Shown here in pieces: positions 18,458-27,318 of a DNA stretch of 64,000 nt. The stretch is from assembly GCF_003426735.1 (NCBI RefSeq), contig NZ_QVON01000011.1, positions 1 through 64,000 on the forward strand, given 5' to 3'. This DNA comes from Arenibacter sp. P308M17. Its GTDB lineage: Bacteria > Bacteroidota > Bacteroidia > Flavobacteriales > Flavobacteriaceae. Positions within the stretch are counted from its first letter, which is position 1. Each line of letters opens with the position of its first letter. Both the position numbers and the translations under genes were made by a program. Below the pieces are notes generated by a model. That model searched no databases. It saw only the letters and a list, made by a program, of their open reading frames with translations, and was not told the origin of the DNA.

Positions 18458-19411
18458 TTATCCATTAAATACTCCCATGTTGGCATATTTGTCCATTCGG
18501 TTTTTTACCAATTCTTTTGGTGATAACTTTTTCAATTCCTCATAATGCGAAGAAATTTTATTTTTTACGATCTCAAAAGTCTTATCCCTGTTGGTATGTG
18601 CACCACCTACCGGTTCACGGACGATCTCGTCTATCAGCTTCATTTTTTTCATGTCGGTTGCCGTAAGCTTTAGGGCCTCTGCCGCAATTTCCTTATACTC
18701 CCAACTTCTCCAAAGGATGGAAGAACAAGATTCCGGTGAAATGACGGAGTACCAGGTATTTTCCAACATCAACACCTTATCCCCTACTCCGATACCCAAT
18801 GCCCCTCCTGAAGCGCCTTCACCAATAATTACTACAATAATGGGAACTTTTAGTCGGGTCATTTCCAAAATATTCCTTGCAATCGCCTCCCCTTGCCCCC
18901 TTTCTTCTGCCTCTATACCGGGATATGCCCCCGGTGTATCGATAAGGCACACTACGGGGATACCGAACTTTTCGGCAGACTTCATTAAACGCAATGCTTT
19001 TCTATATCCTTCGGGATTGGCCATCCCAAAATTCCGTAATTGTCTTGTTTTGGTATTATAACCTTTCTGCTGACCAACGAACATATAACTCTGATCCCCA
19101 ATTTTTCCAAGGCCTCCTATCATGGCCTTATCATCCTTCACATTGCGATCTCCATGTAATTCCAGAAAAGTTTCCCCGCAAATGGCCCTAATATAATCTA
19201 AGGTGTAAGGTCTATTGGGATGTCTGGATAATTGCACCCTTTGCCATGCAGTGAGGTTCTTATATATTTCCTTTCGGGTCTCAACGAGTTTTTTCTCTAT
19301 TTGTTTACAGGTTTCAGAAACATCAACTTCACTTTCTTCCCCGATTATCATGCACTTGTCCAATTGCTCTTCCAGCTCCTTAATTGGCAGTTCAAAATCT
19401 AAATACTCCAT
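18458..19411 (-). CDS. accA: Acetyl-CoA carboxylase carboxyltransferase subunit alpha
   Basis: 317 aa, normal length. With AccD it moves carboxyl from carboxybiotin to acetyl-CoA, the first step of fatty acid synthesis. The N-terminus ([18 protein letters not shown]) and conserved stretches [40 protein letters not shown] and [15 protein letters not shown] are typical of AccA; the last two form the crotonase-like oxyanion region. It is monocistronic, with a terminator after it. accD is not in the window. Confidence 0.97.
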   Translation of the reverse strand: MEYLDFELPIKELEEQLDKCMIIGEESEVDVSETCKQIEKKLVETRKEIYKNLTAWQRVQLSRHPNRPYTLDYIRAICGETFLELHGDRNVKDDKAMIGGLGKIGDQSYMFVGQQKGYNTKTRQLRNFGMANPEGYRKALRLMKSAEKFGIPVVCLIDTPGAYPGIEAEERGQGEAIARNILEMTRLKVPIIVVIIGEGASGGALGIGVGDKVLMLENTWYSVISPESCSSILWRSWEYKEIAAEALKLTATDMKKMKLIDEIVREPVGGAHTNRDKTFEIVKNKISSHYEELKKLSPKELVKNRMDKYANMGVFNG

Positions 19412-19634
19412 AGGTTTATAGGTTTAGCTCTTTTCAACCAACAAATATAAAACTTTAATGGGAAGCTAACCCATTAGTCGTTTTTTTTAATTTTTTCTAT
19501 TTTTCAAAACCCATTAATATAAGACGCCATACCAAAGGAAGGGCAACATTGCTGATCAACTTGCCTATGACCGCCCTAAGGCCCGGACAAAAACCATAAA
19601 CTGTAAACGGTATATAAATGAAGGAATTATCGGC

Positions 19635-20717
19635 CTAACGTTTGGCATTCTGCAATAAATAAAATGCGATGGCCCCAAACATAACATTGGGAATGACTAC
19701 TGCCCATAAGGGTGAAAATCCCGATTGCTCCGCGAGGGTCCCAAAAACCTTGTCGAAAAAGATGTAAATAAATGCCACTCCAATACCGAAGGCCAGATTT
19801 ACCCCCATACCCCCACGCCTCTTTACCGAGGAGACCGCCACGGCAATAATGGTTAGGATATAAGCTGCTATGGGCAGGGACCATCGCTTATACTTTACCA
19901 ACACATAGCTATTGATATTGGAAGCGCCCTTTTTTCTTTGTGCCTCTATAAATTTGTCCAATTCAAACATATTCTTGGTCTCGGCGATATAGGAAACCGG
20001 CGTAAGGTCATCGATCTTAAAATCGAAAATGGTATCCAATCGACGTTTTGTTTCCACCACTTCCCTATTGTTCACCATTTTCCTCTTTTCATAAGAGGTA
20101 AGCCGATATACCGTATCCTTTTCTATCCATCGGATGTTGGCAGCGGATATCTTAAAATCCAAGGTGTTTTCTTCATTGAAACGCTCCATGGTGAAGTTAT
20201 ATCCAATTTGCCTGGCCGGGTCAAAACTGCTGACATAGATATAATCCCTTTCGTTCAATTGGTTAAAAATGTTGGTGGTTACCCTATCCTGTTTGCCTTT
20301 CTTTAAATACTTAAACTTAAATTCGTTGTACCCCACACTTGCCGGCGGCACAATAAACATGTTCATTAAGAACATGATTACAGCTATGATGGATGCGCCA
20401 ATGAGATAAGGTCTCAAAAAACGTCCATAAGACACCCCAGAACTTAATATGGCAACAATTTCCGTATTGTTGGCCAATTTAGAGGTAAAGAAGATGACGG
20501 AAAGGAAAAGGAATATTGGGAATAACAGGTTTCCGATTACCAATGTAAAATTCCAGTAATACATTACGATCTCCGAAAGAGGAACCTCATTATCGATCAT
20601 TTTTCCGATCTGCTCTGCCAAATTAGCCATTATCCCAATGGGGATAAATAACAACAGCATCACAAAAAATGTTGCCAGATAACGCTTAAGTATATATTTA
20701 TCTATTATGGTCAGCAC
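19635..20717 (-). CDS. LptF/LptG-family lipopolysaccharide export permease
   Basis: 360 aa. Three N-terminal helices (TFFVMLLLFIPIGIMANLAE; VIGNLLFPIFLFLSVIFF; PYLIGASIIAVIMFLMNMFI) are followed by a large periplasmic beta-jellyroll-like segment (about 130-265) and three C-terminal helices. This is the YjgP/YjgQ layout. LptFG forms the inner-membrane channel that lifts LPS toward LptC/A/D. The start is GTG at 20717, directly after the tgt stop with no spacer, so translation is probably coupled to tgt. F and G cannot be told apart with certainty; position next to tgt suits LptG of flavobacteria. Confidence 0.9.
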   Translation of the reverse strand: MLTIIDKYILKRYLATFFVMLLLFIPIGIMANLAEQIGKMIDNEVPLSEIVMYYWNFTLVIGNLLFPIFLFLSVIFFTSKLANNTEIVAILSSGVSYGRFLRPYLIGASIIAVIMFLMNMFIVPPASVGYNEFKFKYLKKGKQDRVTTNIFNQLNERDYIYVSSFDPARQIGYNFTMERFNEENTLDFKISAANIRWIEKDTVYRLTSYEKRKMVNNREVVETKRRLDTIFDFKIDDLTPVSYIAETKNMFELDKFIEAQRKKGASNINSYVLVKYKRWSLPIAAYILTIIAVAVSSVKRRGGMGVNLAFGIGVAFIYIFFDKVFGTLAEQSGFSPLWAVVIPNVMFGAIAFYLLQNAKR

Positions 20718-21848
20718 CTAGAGTCTTTTATCCATTTGTTTTACCATTACCGATTTCCATTCATGGAAATCCCCTGCTAAAATATGTCTTCTTGCCTCAC
20801 GAACCAACCACAAATAAAACCCTAGATTGTGAATGGTCGCAATCTGCTTCCCCAAATATTCATTGGCGGCGAACAAATGCCTCAGGTAGGCTTTGGAGTA
20901 TTCCAGGTCTACAAAAGTGGTTCCCATTTCGTCCAAAGGGGAAAAATCGTCTTCCCACTTCTTGTTTTTTATATTGATAGTACCATGTGCTGTAAACAAC
21001 ATACCGTTTCTAGCATTTCTGGTAGGCATCACACAATCGAACATATCTATGCCCAGAGCAATATTCTCTAAAATATTGATGGGGGTACCCACACCCATTA
21101 AATATCTCGGTTTGTCCTCAGGTAATATTTCACAGACCACTTCCGTCATGGCATACATTTCCTCCGCAGGCTCGCCTACGGAAAGTCCCCCAATGGCGTT
21201 GCCCTCTGCCCCTACTCCCGCAATATATTCGGCAGATTGCCTTCTAAGATCCTTATAAGTAGACCCTTGAACAATTGGAAAAAAGGTTTGTCTGTAATCG
21301 TAGGCAAGGGGAGTTTTTTCCAAGTGCCTCATACAGCGTTCCAACCACCTATGCGTCATGTGCATGGATCTCTTCGCGTAGTTATAATCGCATGGGTATG
21401 GCGTACATTCATCAAAGGCCATGATGATATCGGCACCTATGACACGCTGAATTTCCATAACATTCTCTGGAGTGAACACATGATAGGAACCATCAATGTG
21501 CGACTTAAACCTAACCCCTTCTTCCTTTATTTTTCTATTATCGGATAAAGAATAGACTTGGTATCCACCACTATCCGTCAAGATATTGCGGTCCCAATTC
21601 ATAAACTTATGTAGGCCACCGGCCTGTTTAAGTATTTCGGTCTTGGGCCTTAAATATAAATGGTAGGTATTCCCCAAAATAATATCGGGATTTATCTCCT
21701 CCTTCAATTCCCGTTGATGTACCCCTTTTACGGAAGCCACCGTACCTACAGGCATAAAAATGGGAGTTTCGATCTTTCCGTGGTCCGTAATAAGTTCTGC
21801 CGCCCTAGCTTTTGTCCTGGTATCCGAATGTTGTAAGGTAAATTTCAA
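20718..21848 (-). CDS. tgt: tRNA-guanine transglycosylase, lacking the zinc cysteines
   Basis: 376 aa enzyme that exchanges guanine 34 for preQ1/queuine in tRNAs of Asp, Asn, His and Tyr. The family is clear from TDSGGYQVYSL, MAFDECTPYPCDY, GGLSVGEP and GIDMFDCVMPTRNARNG. The CxCxxC zinc loop of E. coli Tgt aligns without gaps to EMGTTFVDLEYS here, giving G309, T311 and D314 in place of the three cysteines; the partner His340 remains. The start must be TTG (21848), since a TAG lies three codons upstream. It abuts the lptG gene and is likely one operon with it. Confidence 0.95.
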   Translation of the reverse strand: MKFTLQHSDTRTKARAAELITDHGKIETPIFMPVGTVASVKGVHQRELKEEINPDIILGNTYHLYLRPKTEILKQAGGLHKFMNWDRNILTDSGGYQVYSLSDNRKIKEEGVRFKSHIDGSYHVFTPENVMEIQRVIGADIIMAFDECTPYPCDYNYAKRSMHMTHRWLERCMRHLEKTPLAYDYRQTFFPIVQGSTYKDLRRQSAEYIAGVGAEGNAIGGLSVGEPAEEMYAMTEVVCEILPEDKPRYLMGVGTPINILENIALGIDMFDCVMPTRNARNGMLFTAHGTINIKNKKWEDDFSPLDEMGTTFVDLEYSKAYLRHLFAANEYLGKQIATIHNLGFYLWLVREARRHILAGDFHEWKSVMVKQMDKRL

Positions 21849-21961
21849 AAAAGTCTATTTAAAGTCGCAAATATAGTCAACTCAAAGCCATTAAAACCTT
21901 AACAAAAAAATAAAGTTCCATAGGGTCCGTGCAATAGTTGATAAAATATTATAAATCCTAC

Positions 21962-21992
21962 TTGTGTACCCAAAAGATTGCCATTACTTTTG
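21962..21992 (+). promoter_or_regulatory. Promoter of the transketolase operon
   Basis: TTG at 21962-21964, a 20-bp spacer and TACTTTTG at 21985-21992 match the Bacteroidota consensus. The predicted start near 21999 leaves a leader of about 18 nt. Confidence 0.65.
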
Positions 21993-22016
21993 AAAAGTTT
22001 AAAAAATATAGAAAAA

Positions 22017-22862
22017 ATGCCAAAACTTCAAGAATTACAAGATTTGACCGTTCAGGTTCGCAGGGACATTCTAAGAATGGTTCATAAGGTAAACTCTGGG
22101 CATCCAGGAGGTTCATTGGGCTGTACCGAATTTTTTGTTGCCCTTTACAATGAGATCATGGAGCTTAAGGACGGATTTAATATGGACGGAAACGGGGAAG
22201 ATCTTTTCTTTTTGTCCAATGGCCACATTTCCCCTGTTTTCTACAGTGTTCTGGCAAGAAAAGGTTACTTTACAATTGATGAACTAAACACCTTTAGGTT
22301 GATAGATTCCCGATTACAAGGGCACCCCACCACCCATGAAGGTTTGCCGGGTGTACGTATTGCATCGGGCTCCTTGGGACAGGGCATGTCCGTGGCCTTG
22401 GGGGCGGCACAGGCCAAAAAACTCAACAAGGACTCCAAACTGGTCTATACCCTTCACGGCGATGGCGAGTTACAAGAGGGCCAGAACTGGGAAGCCATTA
22501 TGTATGCCGCCGGCAAGAAAGTAGACAATATTATTGCTACCATAGATTATAATGGCCAACAGATAGATGGGGCTACGGAAGATGTACTTCCCATGGGAGA
22601 CCTTAAAATGAAATTTGAAGCTTTTGGATGGGACGTGATGGACATCCTGGAAGGAAATGATCTGGAAGCCATTCTAAAAGGCATGAAGGAGGCCAAGGAC
22701 AGGACCGGAAAAGGAAAACCGGTATGCGTCCTATTACATACTATTATGGGACATGGGGTAGATTTTATGATGTATACCCATGCTTGGCACGGGAAGGCTC
22801 CCAATGATGAGCAATTGGCTACCGCTTTGGCGCAGAACCCTGAAACCTTAGGGGATTATTAA
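22017..22862 (+). CDS. Transketolase, N-terminal (thiamine-diphosphate binding) subunit
   Basis: 281 aa. It carries the N-terminal half of transketolase: NSGHPGGSLGCTEFFVALYN and the diphosphate-binding GDGELQEGQNWEA with the following Asn/Asp pattern (IDYNGQQIDG). The C-terminal half is the separate gene that follows, a natural split used by many bacteria and archaea, so this is not a frameshift: each part has its own start and the gap is 215 bp. The enzyme moves two-carbon units between sugar phosphates in the pentose phosphate pathway. ATG 22017 (MPKLQELQD) is preferred over the TTG at 21978, which lies inside the promoter. Confidence 0.93.
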   Translation: MPKLQELQDLTVQVRRDILRMVHKVNSGHPGGSLGCTEFFVALYNEIMELKDGFNMDGNGEDLFFLSNGHISPVFYSVLARKGYFTIDELNTFRLIDSRLQGHPTTHEGLPGVRIASGSLGQGMSVALGAAQAKKLNKDSKLVYTLHGDGELQEGQNWEAIMYAAGKKVDNIIATIDYNGQQIDGATEDVLPMGDLKMKFEAFGWDVMDILEGNDLEAILKGMKEAKDRTGKGKPVCVLLHTIMGHGVDFMMYTHAWHGKAPNDEQLATALAQNPETLGDY

Positions 22863-23019
22863 TCCACAACCTTTTCCAAAAAATAAAAAAACGTATGAAA
22901 TGAACATAAACTTTTTTAAGCATACCATACTGATATGATTAAAATAAGTTTTTGCGAAACCGAAAGGTTCGCGAACACAGAAAAAAACTAATATATGGTG
23001 AGTAAAACGAAGTGGTTAC

Positions 23020-23079
23020 ATCTGTTTATAAATTTTGTAATTATTTGTTTTTTAACCAATTATAAAATTTTAAACAGAT
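23020..23079 (+). promoter_or_regulatory. Long hairpin covering the start codon of the transketolase C subunit
   Basis: The arm at 23020-23042 (ATCTGTTTATAAATTTTGTA plus ATT) pairs with the arm at 23058-23079, which ends in the AT of the ATG start. The match is 22 bp with one bulged T and one G-U, and the loop is 15 nt. In the mRNA it would bury the initiation region. It may control the ratio of the two transketolase subunits; this is inferred from structure only. Confidence 0.6.
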
Positions 23080-24031
23080 GAAAAAATATATAGATCAAGG
23101 TAAGAACGACACAAGAAGTGGCTTTGGTGCAGGACTGGCCGAATTGGGTAGAACCAACCCAAATGTAGTGGCCTTGTGCGCTGATTTGGTAGGCTCCCTT
23201 AAAATGGAGAAATTTATAGAGGAAAATCCGGAACGTTTCTTCCAAATTGGTATCGCCGAAGCTAATATGATGGGCATTGCCGCCGGACTAACCATAGGTG
23301 GAAAAATACCCTTTACCGGAACCTTTGCCAACTTTTCCACCGGCAGGGTCTATGATCAAATTAGACAGTCCATTGCCTATTCCGATAAGAACGTTAAGAT
23401 CTGTGCCTCCCATGCCGGGGTTACCTTGGGCGAAGACGGTGCTACGCACCAAATATTGGAAGATCTGGGCCTGATGAAGATGCTGCCTGGAATGACCGTA
23501 ATCAATACGTGCGACTACAATCAGACAAAGGCGGCCACCATCGCCATTGCGGAATATCACGGCCCTGTTTATCTAAGGTTTGGCCGACCAAAAGTGGCTA
23601 ATTTTACCCCGGTGGACCAAAAATTCGAAATAGGCAAAGCCGTTATGCTCAATGAAGGTACCGATGTAACCATAGTAGCCACAGGCCACTTGGTATGGGA
23701 AGCATTGATAGCAGCCGAAAATTTGGAAAAGCAGGGCATATCGGCCGAAGTTATAAACATACACACCATTAAGCCGCTGGACGGGGATGCGGTGTTAAAG
23801 TCTGTTAAAAAAACAGGCTGTATAGTTACTGCGGAAGAGCACAATTATTTGGGCGGACTAGGGGAAAGTATCTCCGGATTCCTTGCTACCACGCGCCCTA
23901 CGCCACAGGAGTTTGTTGCCACCAAGGACACCTTTGGCGAAAGTGGCACGCCAGAGCAATTAATGGATAAATATGGATTGAACAATAAAGCTATTGAGAA
24001 TGCCGTTTTGAGTGTGTTAAAAAGAAAGTAA
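23078..24031 (+). CDS. Transketolase, C-terminal subunit
   Basis: 317 aa, holding the pyrimidine-binding domain (VVALCADLVGSLKMEKF, FFQIGIAEANMMGIAAGL with the catalytic Glu, GVTLGEDGATHQILEDLGLM) and the C-terminal transketolase domain (about 190-310). It pairs with the N subunit upstream to form the active enzyme. The start codon is part of a 22-bp hairpin stem. A large stem-loop terminator follows 70 bp after the stop, so the two genes form one operon. Confidence 0.94.
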   Translation: MKKYIDQGKNDTRSGFGAGLAELGRTNPNVVALCADLVGSLKMEKFIEENPERFFQIGIAEANMMGIAAGLTIGGKIPFTGTFANFSTGRVYDQIRQSIAYSDKNVKICASHAGVTLGEDGATHQILEDLGLMKMLPGMTVINTCDYNQTKAATIAIAEYHGPVYLRFGRPKVANFTPVDQKFEIGKAVMLNEGTDVTIVATGHLVWEALIAAENLEKQGISAEVINIHTIKPLDGDAVLKSVKKTGCIVTAEEHNYLGGLGESISGFLATTRPTPQEFVATKDTFGESGTPEQLMDKYGLNNKAIENAVLSVLKRK

Positions 24032-24102
24032 TCAGATTCCCAGTAGGGAGATGAGGATTCTTAACATGGAAAATGGAGAAAACTATGGAACAGAACTCAA
24101 AT

Positions 24103-24155
24103 AAACTGCTAAGGCTACCCAACGGCAACAAAGGTAGATCTTAGCGGTTTTTTTG
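24103..24155 (+). terminator. Intrinsic terminator after the transketolase operon
   Basis: AAACTGCTAAG pairs with CTTAGCGGTTT (one G-U), with an inner CTACC/GGTAG pairing, followed by seven T. It lies between the transketolase C gene and the outer-membrane barrel gene. Confidence 0.8.
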
Positions 24156-24265
24156 TGCCGTACCCGTTCATCCTTTCGTGTCAAGATAATTTCTATTTAG
24201 GTTAACCAAGTAAGGACATTGTGTTTAATATTACACAATGTATTCTAATTTTAAAAGAACACATT

Positions 24266-24847
24266 ATGATGAAAAAAACAGTTTTATTAGCAGTTATTGC
24301 CCTAATGGGCATTAGTGTACAAGCGCAAAAAGGTTCGGGATTCGGTATTAAGGGCGGCCTAAACTATGGCGCCAATGGGGATTATTTTGAATCTGCCGGA
24401 AATGCGTACGAAGATCCCAAGAGCAACGTAGGTTTTCACCTGGGTATCTTTGGGCAGATAGGGGAAAAAATATACCTACGCCCCGAATTGGTATACACCA
24501 AAACAAAATCGGACTATGAAAACAATAGTCTGGACATGAGCAAATTGGATCTTCCGGTGCTATTGGGTATCAATATCATTGGACCACTGAATGTTTTTGC
24601 AGGACCCTCATTTCAGTATATTTTGAATACGGATTATGACGACATCACCATTGGCGATGTTGAAAACGACTTTACTGTTGGCCTCAATATTGGCGCAGGG
24701 GTTTCTTTTGGCAATTTTGGGCTGGACCTAAGATACGAGAGGGGCTTTAGCGAAAACGAAGTAACCATTATAGACGGAACCTTCTCCAATGATAGGATAG
24801 ACACAAGGCCGGATCAATTGATCTTGAGTGCTTCCTTGAAACTTTAA
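24266..24847 (+). CDS. Outer-membrane beta-barrel protein, PorT/OmpW-like
   Basis: 193 aa. A Sec signal (MKKTVLLAVIALMGISVQAQ) precedes alternating beta-strand segments rich in Gly and aromatic residues (GFGIKGGLNYG, VGFHLGIFGQIGEKIYLRPE, DFTVGLNIGAGVSFGNFGLD). The chain ends with LILSASLKL, a C-terminal strand suited to BAM recognition. This fits the small 8-strand barrel family annotated as porin family or PorT-like in Bacteroidota. Function is unknown; it is not the gliding/T9SS PorT itself on length alone. ATG codons at 24266 and 24269 are adjacent. A strong terminator follows. Confidence 0.85.
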   Translation: MMKKTVLLAVIALMGISVQAQKGSGFGIKGGLNYGANGDYFESAGNAYEDPKSNVGFHLGIFGQIGEKIYLRPELVYTKTKSDYENNSLDMSKLDLPVLLGINIIGPLNVFAGPSFQYILNTDYDDITIGDVENDFTVGLNIGAGVSFGNFGLDLRYERGFSENEVTIIDGTFSNDRIDTRPDQLILSASLKL

Positions 24848-24863
24848 AAAAATAGCACATACT

Positions 24864-24900
24864 AAAAATGCCCTCGCAATTTGTGGAGGGCATTTTTTTT
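24864..24900 (+). terminator. Intrinsic terminator after the beta-barrel gene
   Basis: AAATGCCCTC pairs with GAGGGCATTT around a 10-nt loop, followed by a T-run. A-run on the other side suggests possible bidirectional use with the convergent FKBP gene. Confidence 0.85.
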
Positions 24901-24910
24901 ATTTTACCTA

Positions 24911-24990
24911 CCTCACCCGGAACTGCAAAAAAAGCAGTTCCGACCTCTCCAAAGGAGAGGTAAACCCGTCCGTACCGGCATACGGGCGGA
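24911..24990. repeat. Three consecutive short hairpins of an intergenic repeat
   Basis: GGAACTGC (24919-24926) pairs with GCAGTTCC (24934-24941), ACCTCTCC (24943-24950) with GGAGAGGT (24954-24961), and a CCGTA/TACGG pair follows. Such packed hairpins are typical of dispersed intergenic repeats in flavobacteria. It lies between convergent genes. Confidence 0.5.
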
Positions 24991-25048
24991 TTAAAAACCC
25001 TGCCTACCGAGACATAGTTGTCCAAGAAATTTTTAGATCAATCACTTA

Positions 25049-25966
25049 TTATCTATCCTTGTCCAAATAATCGGGAACACCATCGTTATTGGTATCTCCC
25101 AATTCGTCTTTGGTAAGGATCCCGTCCCCATCGTCATCGGTGTCCAAATAATTTGGAATACCATCCTCATCCGTATCATCATTAAATAGATTACCATCCC
25201 CATCCAAATCTTCAAGAATAGTACTAACCCCATCCTGATCATGATCGGCAGTATTGGTGGCCAATAGGTTTACTTCAAACATTAAGGGCGCATAGGTGGC
25301 CCCAGGGGCGCTTCCGCTAAAATAAGCAATACCTGAGGGCATAAATATTAAGCCTACCCCGCTTCCGGTTACGGTGAAAGTACCATCCCCATTTTCAATA
25401 ATATCACCGCCCGATTTAAATTTAGGGATTCCTTCCTTGAATCCTTTAATTACTCCAGAATTACCTGTAACCCCGGATCCTTGCATATCAAACCACACCG
25501 GAGTGCCCAGTCTACTGTCGAAAACACTTCCATCCAAACGCATTCCCTGATAATTTAGATAAACGGAATCTACAGGCGTAGGATTGGTTCCCTCACCCTC
25601 CCGTGCAACTATATAATACAACGTGTGCTCAATATCTACTTCCTCGGCATCCAATCCCAAATCACTGGAAGATACCTTTATCACCTGTGTCAAGGCATCT
25701 TCGAACAGGGATTTCTTATCTGCATTGGCACCAGCTATGGTATCTATCCTTATCCTTAGATCAAAACCCTCATCTATAGGCTCCACAAAATCTTCATAGT
25801 TATAAAAATGGGTCTTTAAATACGCCTGAATTTCGGCATCATTTTCAACAATTACTTCACTTAGCAATCTTGGGGGTACTACATCTATATCATTGCCATC
25901 ATCCTTTTTACAGGACCATAAAGTCAAAAAAATTAAAGCAAGTACAAGAAATCTCTTTATGTTCAT
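25049..25966 (-). CDS. Surface lipoprotein with FKBP-type PPIase and TSP3-like calcium repeats
   Basis: 305 aa. A lipoprotein signal (LALIFLTLWSC) is followed by KKDDGND, which fits the flavobacterial lipoprotein export signal for surface display. Residues about 125-235 form an FKBP domain (YLNYQGMRLDGSVFDSR, GVIKGFKEGIPKFKSGGD, LIFMPSGIAYF, APLMFEVNLL). The last 65 residues are thrombospondin type 3-like Asp-rich repeats (DHDQDGVSTILEDLDGDGN, DTDEDGIPNYLDTDDDGDG) that bind calcium. The fusion suggests a calcium-stabilised foldase acting at or outside the outer membrane. It is distinct from the gliding protein GldI. Confidence 0.85.
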   Translation of the reverse strand: MNIKRFLVLALIFLTLWSCKKDDGNDIDVVPPRLLSEVIVENDAEIQAYLKTHFYNYEDFVEPIDEGFDLRIRIDTIAGANADKKSLFEDALTQVIKVSSSDLGLDAEEVDIEHTLYYIVAREGEGTNPTPVDSVYLNYQGMRLDGSVFDSRLGTPVWFDMQGSGVTGNSGVIKGFKEGIPKFKSGGDIIENGDGTFTVTGSGVGLIFMPSGIAYFSGSAPGATYAPLMFEVNLLATNTADHDQDGVSTILEDLDGDGNLFNDDTDEDGIPNYLDTDDDGDGILTKDELGDTNNDGVPDYLDKDR

Positions 25967-26077
25967 CAGTTTATTTTTAGTATCTTTTAATTACAGGATG
26001 CCACCTAATGATTATTCCAATAACCATTTCGGTTCCATTGATTTCTTAATTAAAGGGCGCAAGATACAATTTTCAAC

Positions 26078-26085
26078 TATTTTTG
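26078..26085 (+). promoter_or_regulatory. -7 promoter element of the S4-domain gene
   Basis: TATTTTTG fits TAnnTTTG; transcription would begin near 26092, 26 nt before the ATG. The -33 side is weak. Confidence 0.45.
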
Positions 26086-26117
26086 TAGAGGACGTTAACA
26101 AAGATTTTCAATAGTTT

Positions 26118-26492
26118 ATGCGAATTGACAAATACCTATGGAGCACCCGTTATTTTAAAACGAGAAACATAGCTACCGAGGCCTGTAAAAAGGGACATAT
26201 AAGAATAAACGAACAAGTGGTAAAACCCTCAAGGGAAGTGTATCCCATGGATAAAGTGGTGGTAAGGAAAGACCAAATAAATTATGAGTTTACCGTACTG
26301 GATGTTCCCGAAAGCCGGGTAGGTGCCAAGTTAGTGGACATCTACCGAAAGGACACCACTCCCAAAGAAGCCTTTGAACACAATGAGCTGTTAAAGTTTT
26401 CCAAGGATCATTATCGAAAAAAGGGTACGGGAAGACCAACAAAGAAAGACAGAAGGGATATAGACGGATACTTGGATGAAGATGCTGAATAA
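26118..26492 (+). CDS. S4-domain RNA-binding protein, Hsp15 (HslR)-like
   Basis: 124 aa. The N-terminal S4 fold is clear (MRIDKYLWSTRYFKTRNIAT, KKGHIRINEQVVKPSREVY, DKVVVRKDQINYEFTVLDVP). A basic C-terminal tail contains the KKGTGRPTKKDRRDID pattern shared with Hsp15. E. coli Hsp15 binds stalled 50S-peptidyl-tRNA complexes and helps recycle them. The gene overlaps the following methyltransferase by 17 nt, so the two are cotranscribed. Confidence 0.9.
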   Translation: MRIDKYLWSTRYFKTRNIATEACKKGHIRINEQVVKPSREVYPMDKVVVRKDQINYEFTVLDVPESRVGAKLVDIYRKDTTPKEAFEHNELLKFSKDHYRKKGTGRPTKKDRRDIDGYLDEDAE

Positions 26493-27063
26493 GGAATTTT
26501 GGGAACAAAAGTATGGGAAAGGGGATACAGGATGGGATATAGGCTGCATTTCCACACCACTTAAGGAGTATATTGACCAGCTTACGGATAAGGACTTGAA
26601 AATCCTTATTCCAGGTGTCGGCAATGCTTACGAGCTACTTTACCTGGTAGAAAAGGGGTTTCACAATGTTTTTGTCATTGATATTGCACGACAGCCTTTG
26701 GACCGGATAAAAAAAAGAATGCCGGATTTTCCCGAGAACCAAATTCTGGAAGGCAACTTTTTTGACCTCGCATTGAATAATTTTGATTTGATTCTGGAAC
26801 AGACTTTTTTTTGTGCGTTAAACCCGGGTTTAAGGACGGCATATGTAAAGAAAATGAAGCAGTTGCTAAAACCCAATGGCAAACTGGCCGGACTGCTGTT
26901 CAATTTTCCCTTAACCGAAGCCGGACCGCCTTTTGGAGGCAGCATTACCGAATACAACTCCCTTTTTAAAGCGTATTTTAAGATCAAGACCCTGGAAACC
27001 GCTCGGAATTCCATAAAACCGAGAGCGGATAGGGAACTCTTTTTTATATTTGAATCTAAATAA
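26476..27063 (+). CDS. TPMT-family SAM-dependent methyltransferase
   Basis: 195 aa. It begins LNKEFWEQKYGKGDTGWDIG, the FWxxRW/Y-x-x-GxTGWD signature of thiopurine/thiol methyltransferases. The SAM site is ILIPGVGNAYELLYLVEKGF followed by an acidic VFVIDIA, and FDLILEQTFFCALNP corresponds to the post-II motif. Related bacterial enzymes methylate thiols, selenium or tellurium compounds; the substrate here is unknown. Two in-frame ATGs (26476, 26482) overlap the end of the S4 gene. Confidence 0.87.
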   Translation: MKMLNKEFWEQKYGKGDTGWDIGCISTPLKEYIDQLTDKDLKILIPGVGNAYELLYLVEKGFHNVFVIDIARQPLDRIKKRMPDFPENQILEGNFFDLALNNFDLILEQTFFCALNPGLRTAYVKKMKQLLKPNGKLAGLLFNFPLTEAGPPFGGSITEYNSLFKAYFKIKTLETARNSIKPRADRELFFIFESK

Positions 27064-27074
27064 ACTATTATATA

Positions 27075-27299
27075 ATGAAGTTACATACCTGTAGGTAGGC
27101 AGGGGATTTGGAACGGAGACAAAGACTGGAGTAAGCTTTAAGCTGTAAGCCTTAAGAAGTGAGCAGTGAAATCCATTTTTTTTGCCGACTGTAAACTGCT
27201 ACTGCCAACTTTAGATAACCAAAATTTATAGAAACTAACCCCGACAACCATCGGGAGCAGGCCTGTCCGACTACGTTCAGGCGGGGTTTTAACCTTTAA
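27075..27299. repeat. Composite intergenic repeat, degenerate copy
   Basis: Contains a CCTGTAGGTAGGCAGG hairpin module (27088-27103), a decayed 7-bp array (AAGCTTTAAGCTGTAAGCC near 27135-27153), a relic of the core (CCAAAATTTATAGAAACTAA near 27219-27238) and the 3' module GCCTGTCCGACTACGTTCAG with GGCGGGGTTTT to 27290. The same module order recurs at 39.4, 40.9, 45.7 and 51.8 kb. Confidence 0.55.
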
Positions 27300-27318
27300 C
27301 TAAATAACACAAATGACT

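Noticed and set aside
22017-24031. Transketolase broken by a frameshift
   Set aside because: Each half has its own start and stop, a 215-bp gap lies between, and natural two-subunit transketolases are well known.
27075-27299. Insertion sequence remnant with terminal repeats
   Set aside because: No transposase fragment or target duplication is visible; the sequence fits the non-coding composite repeat better.
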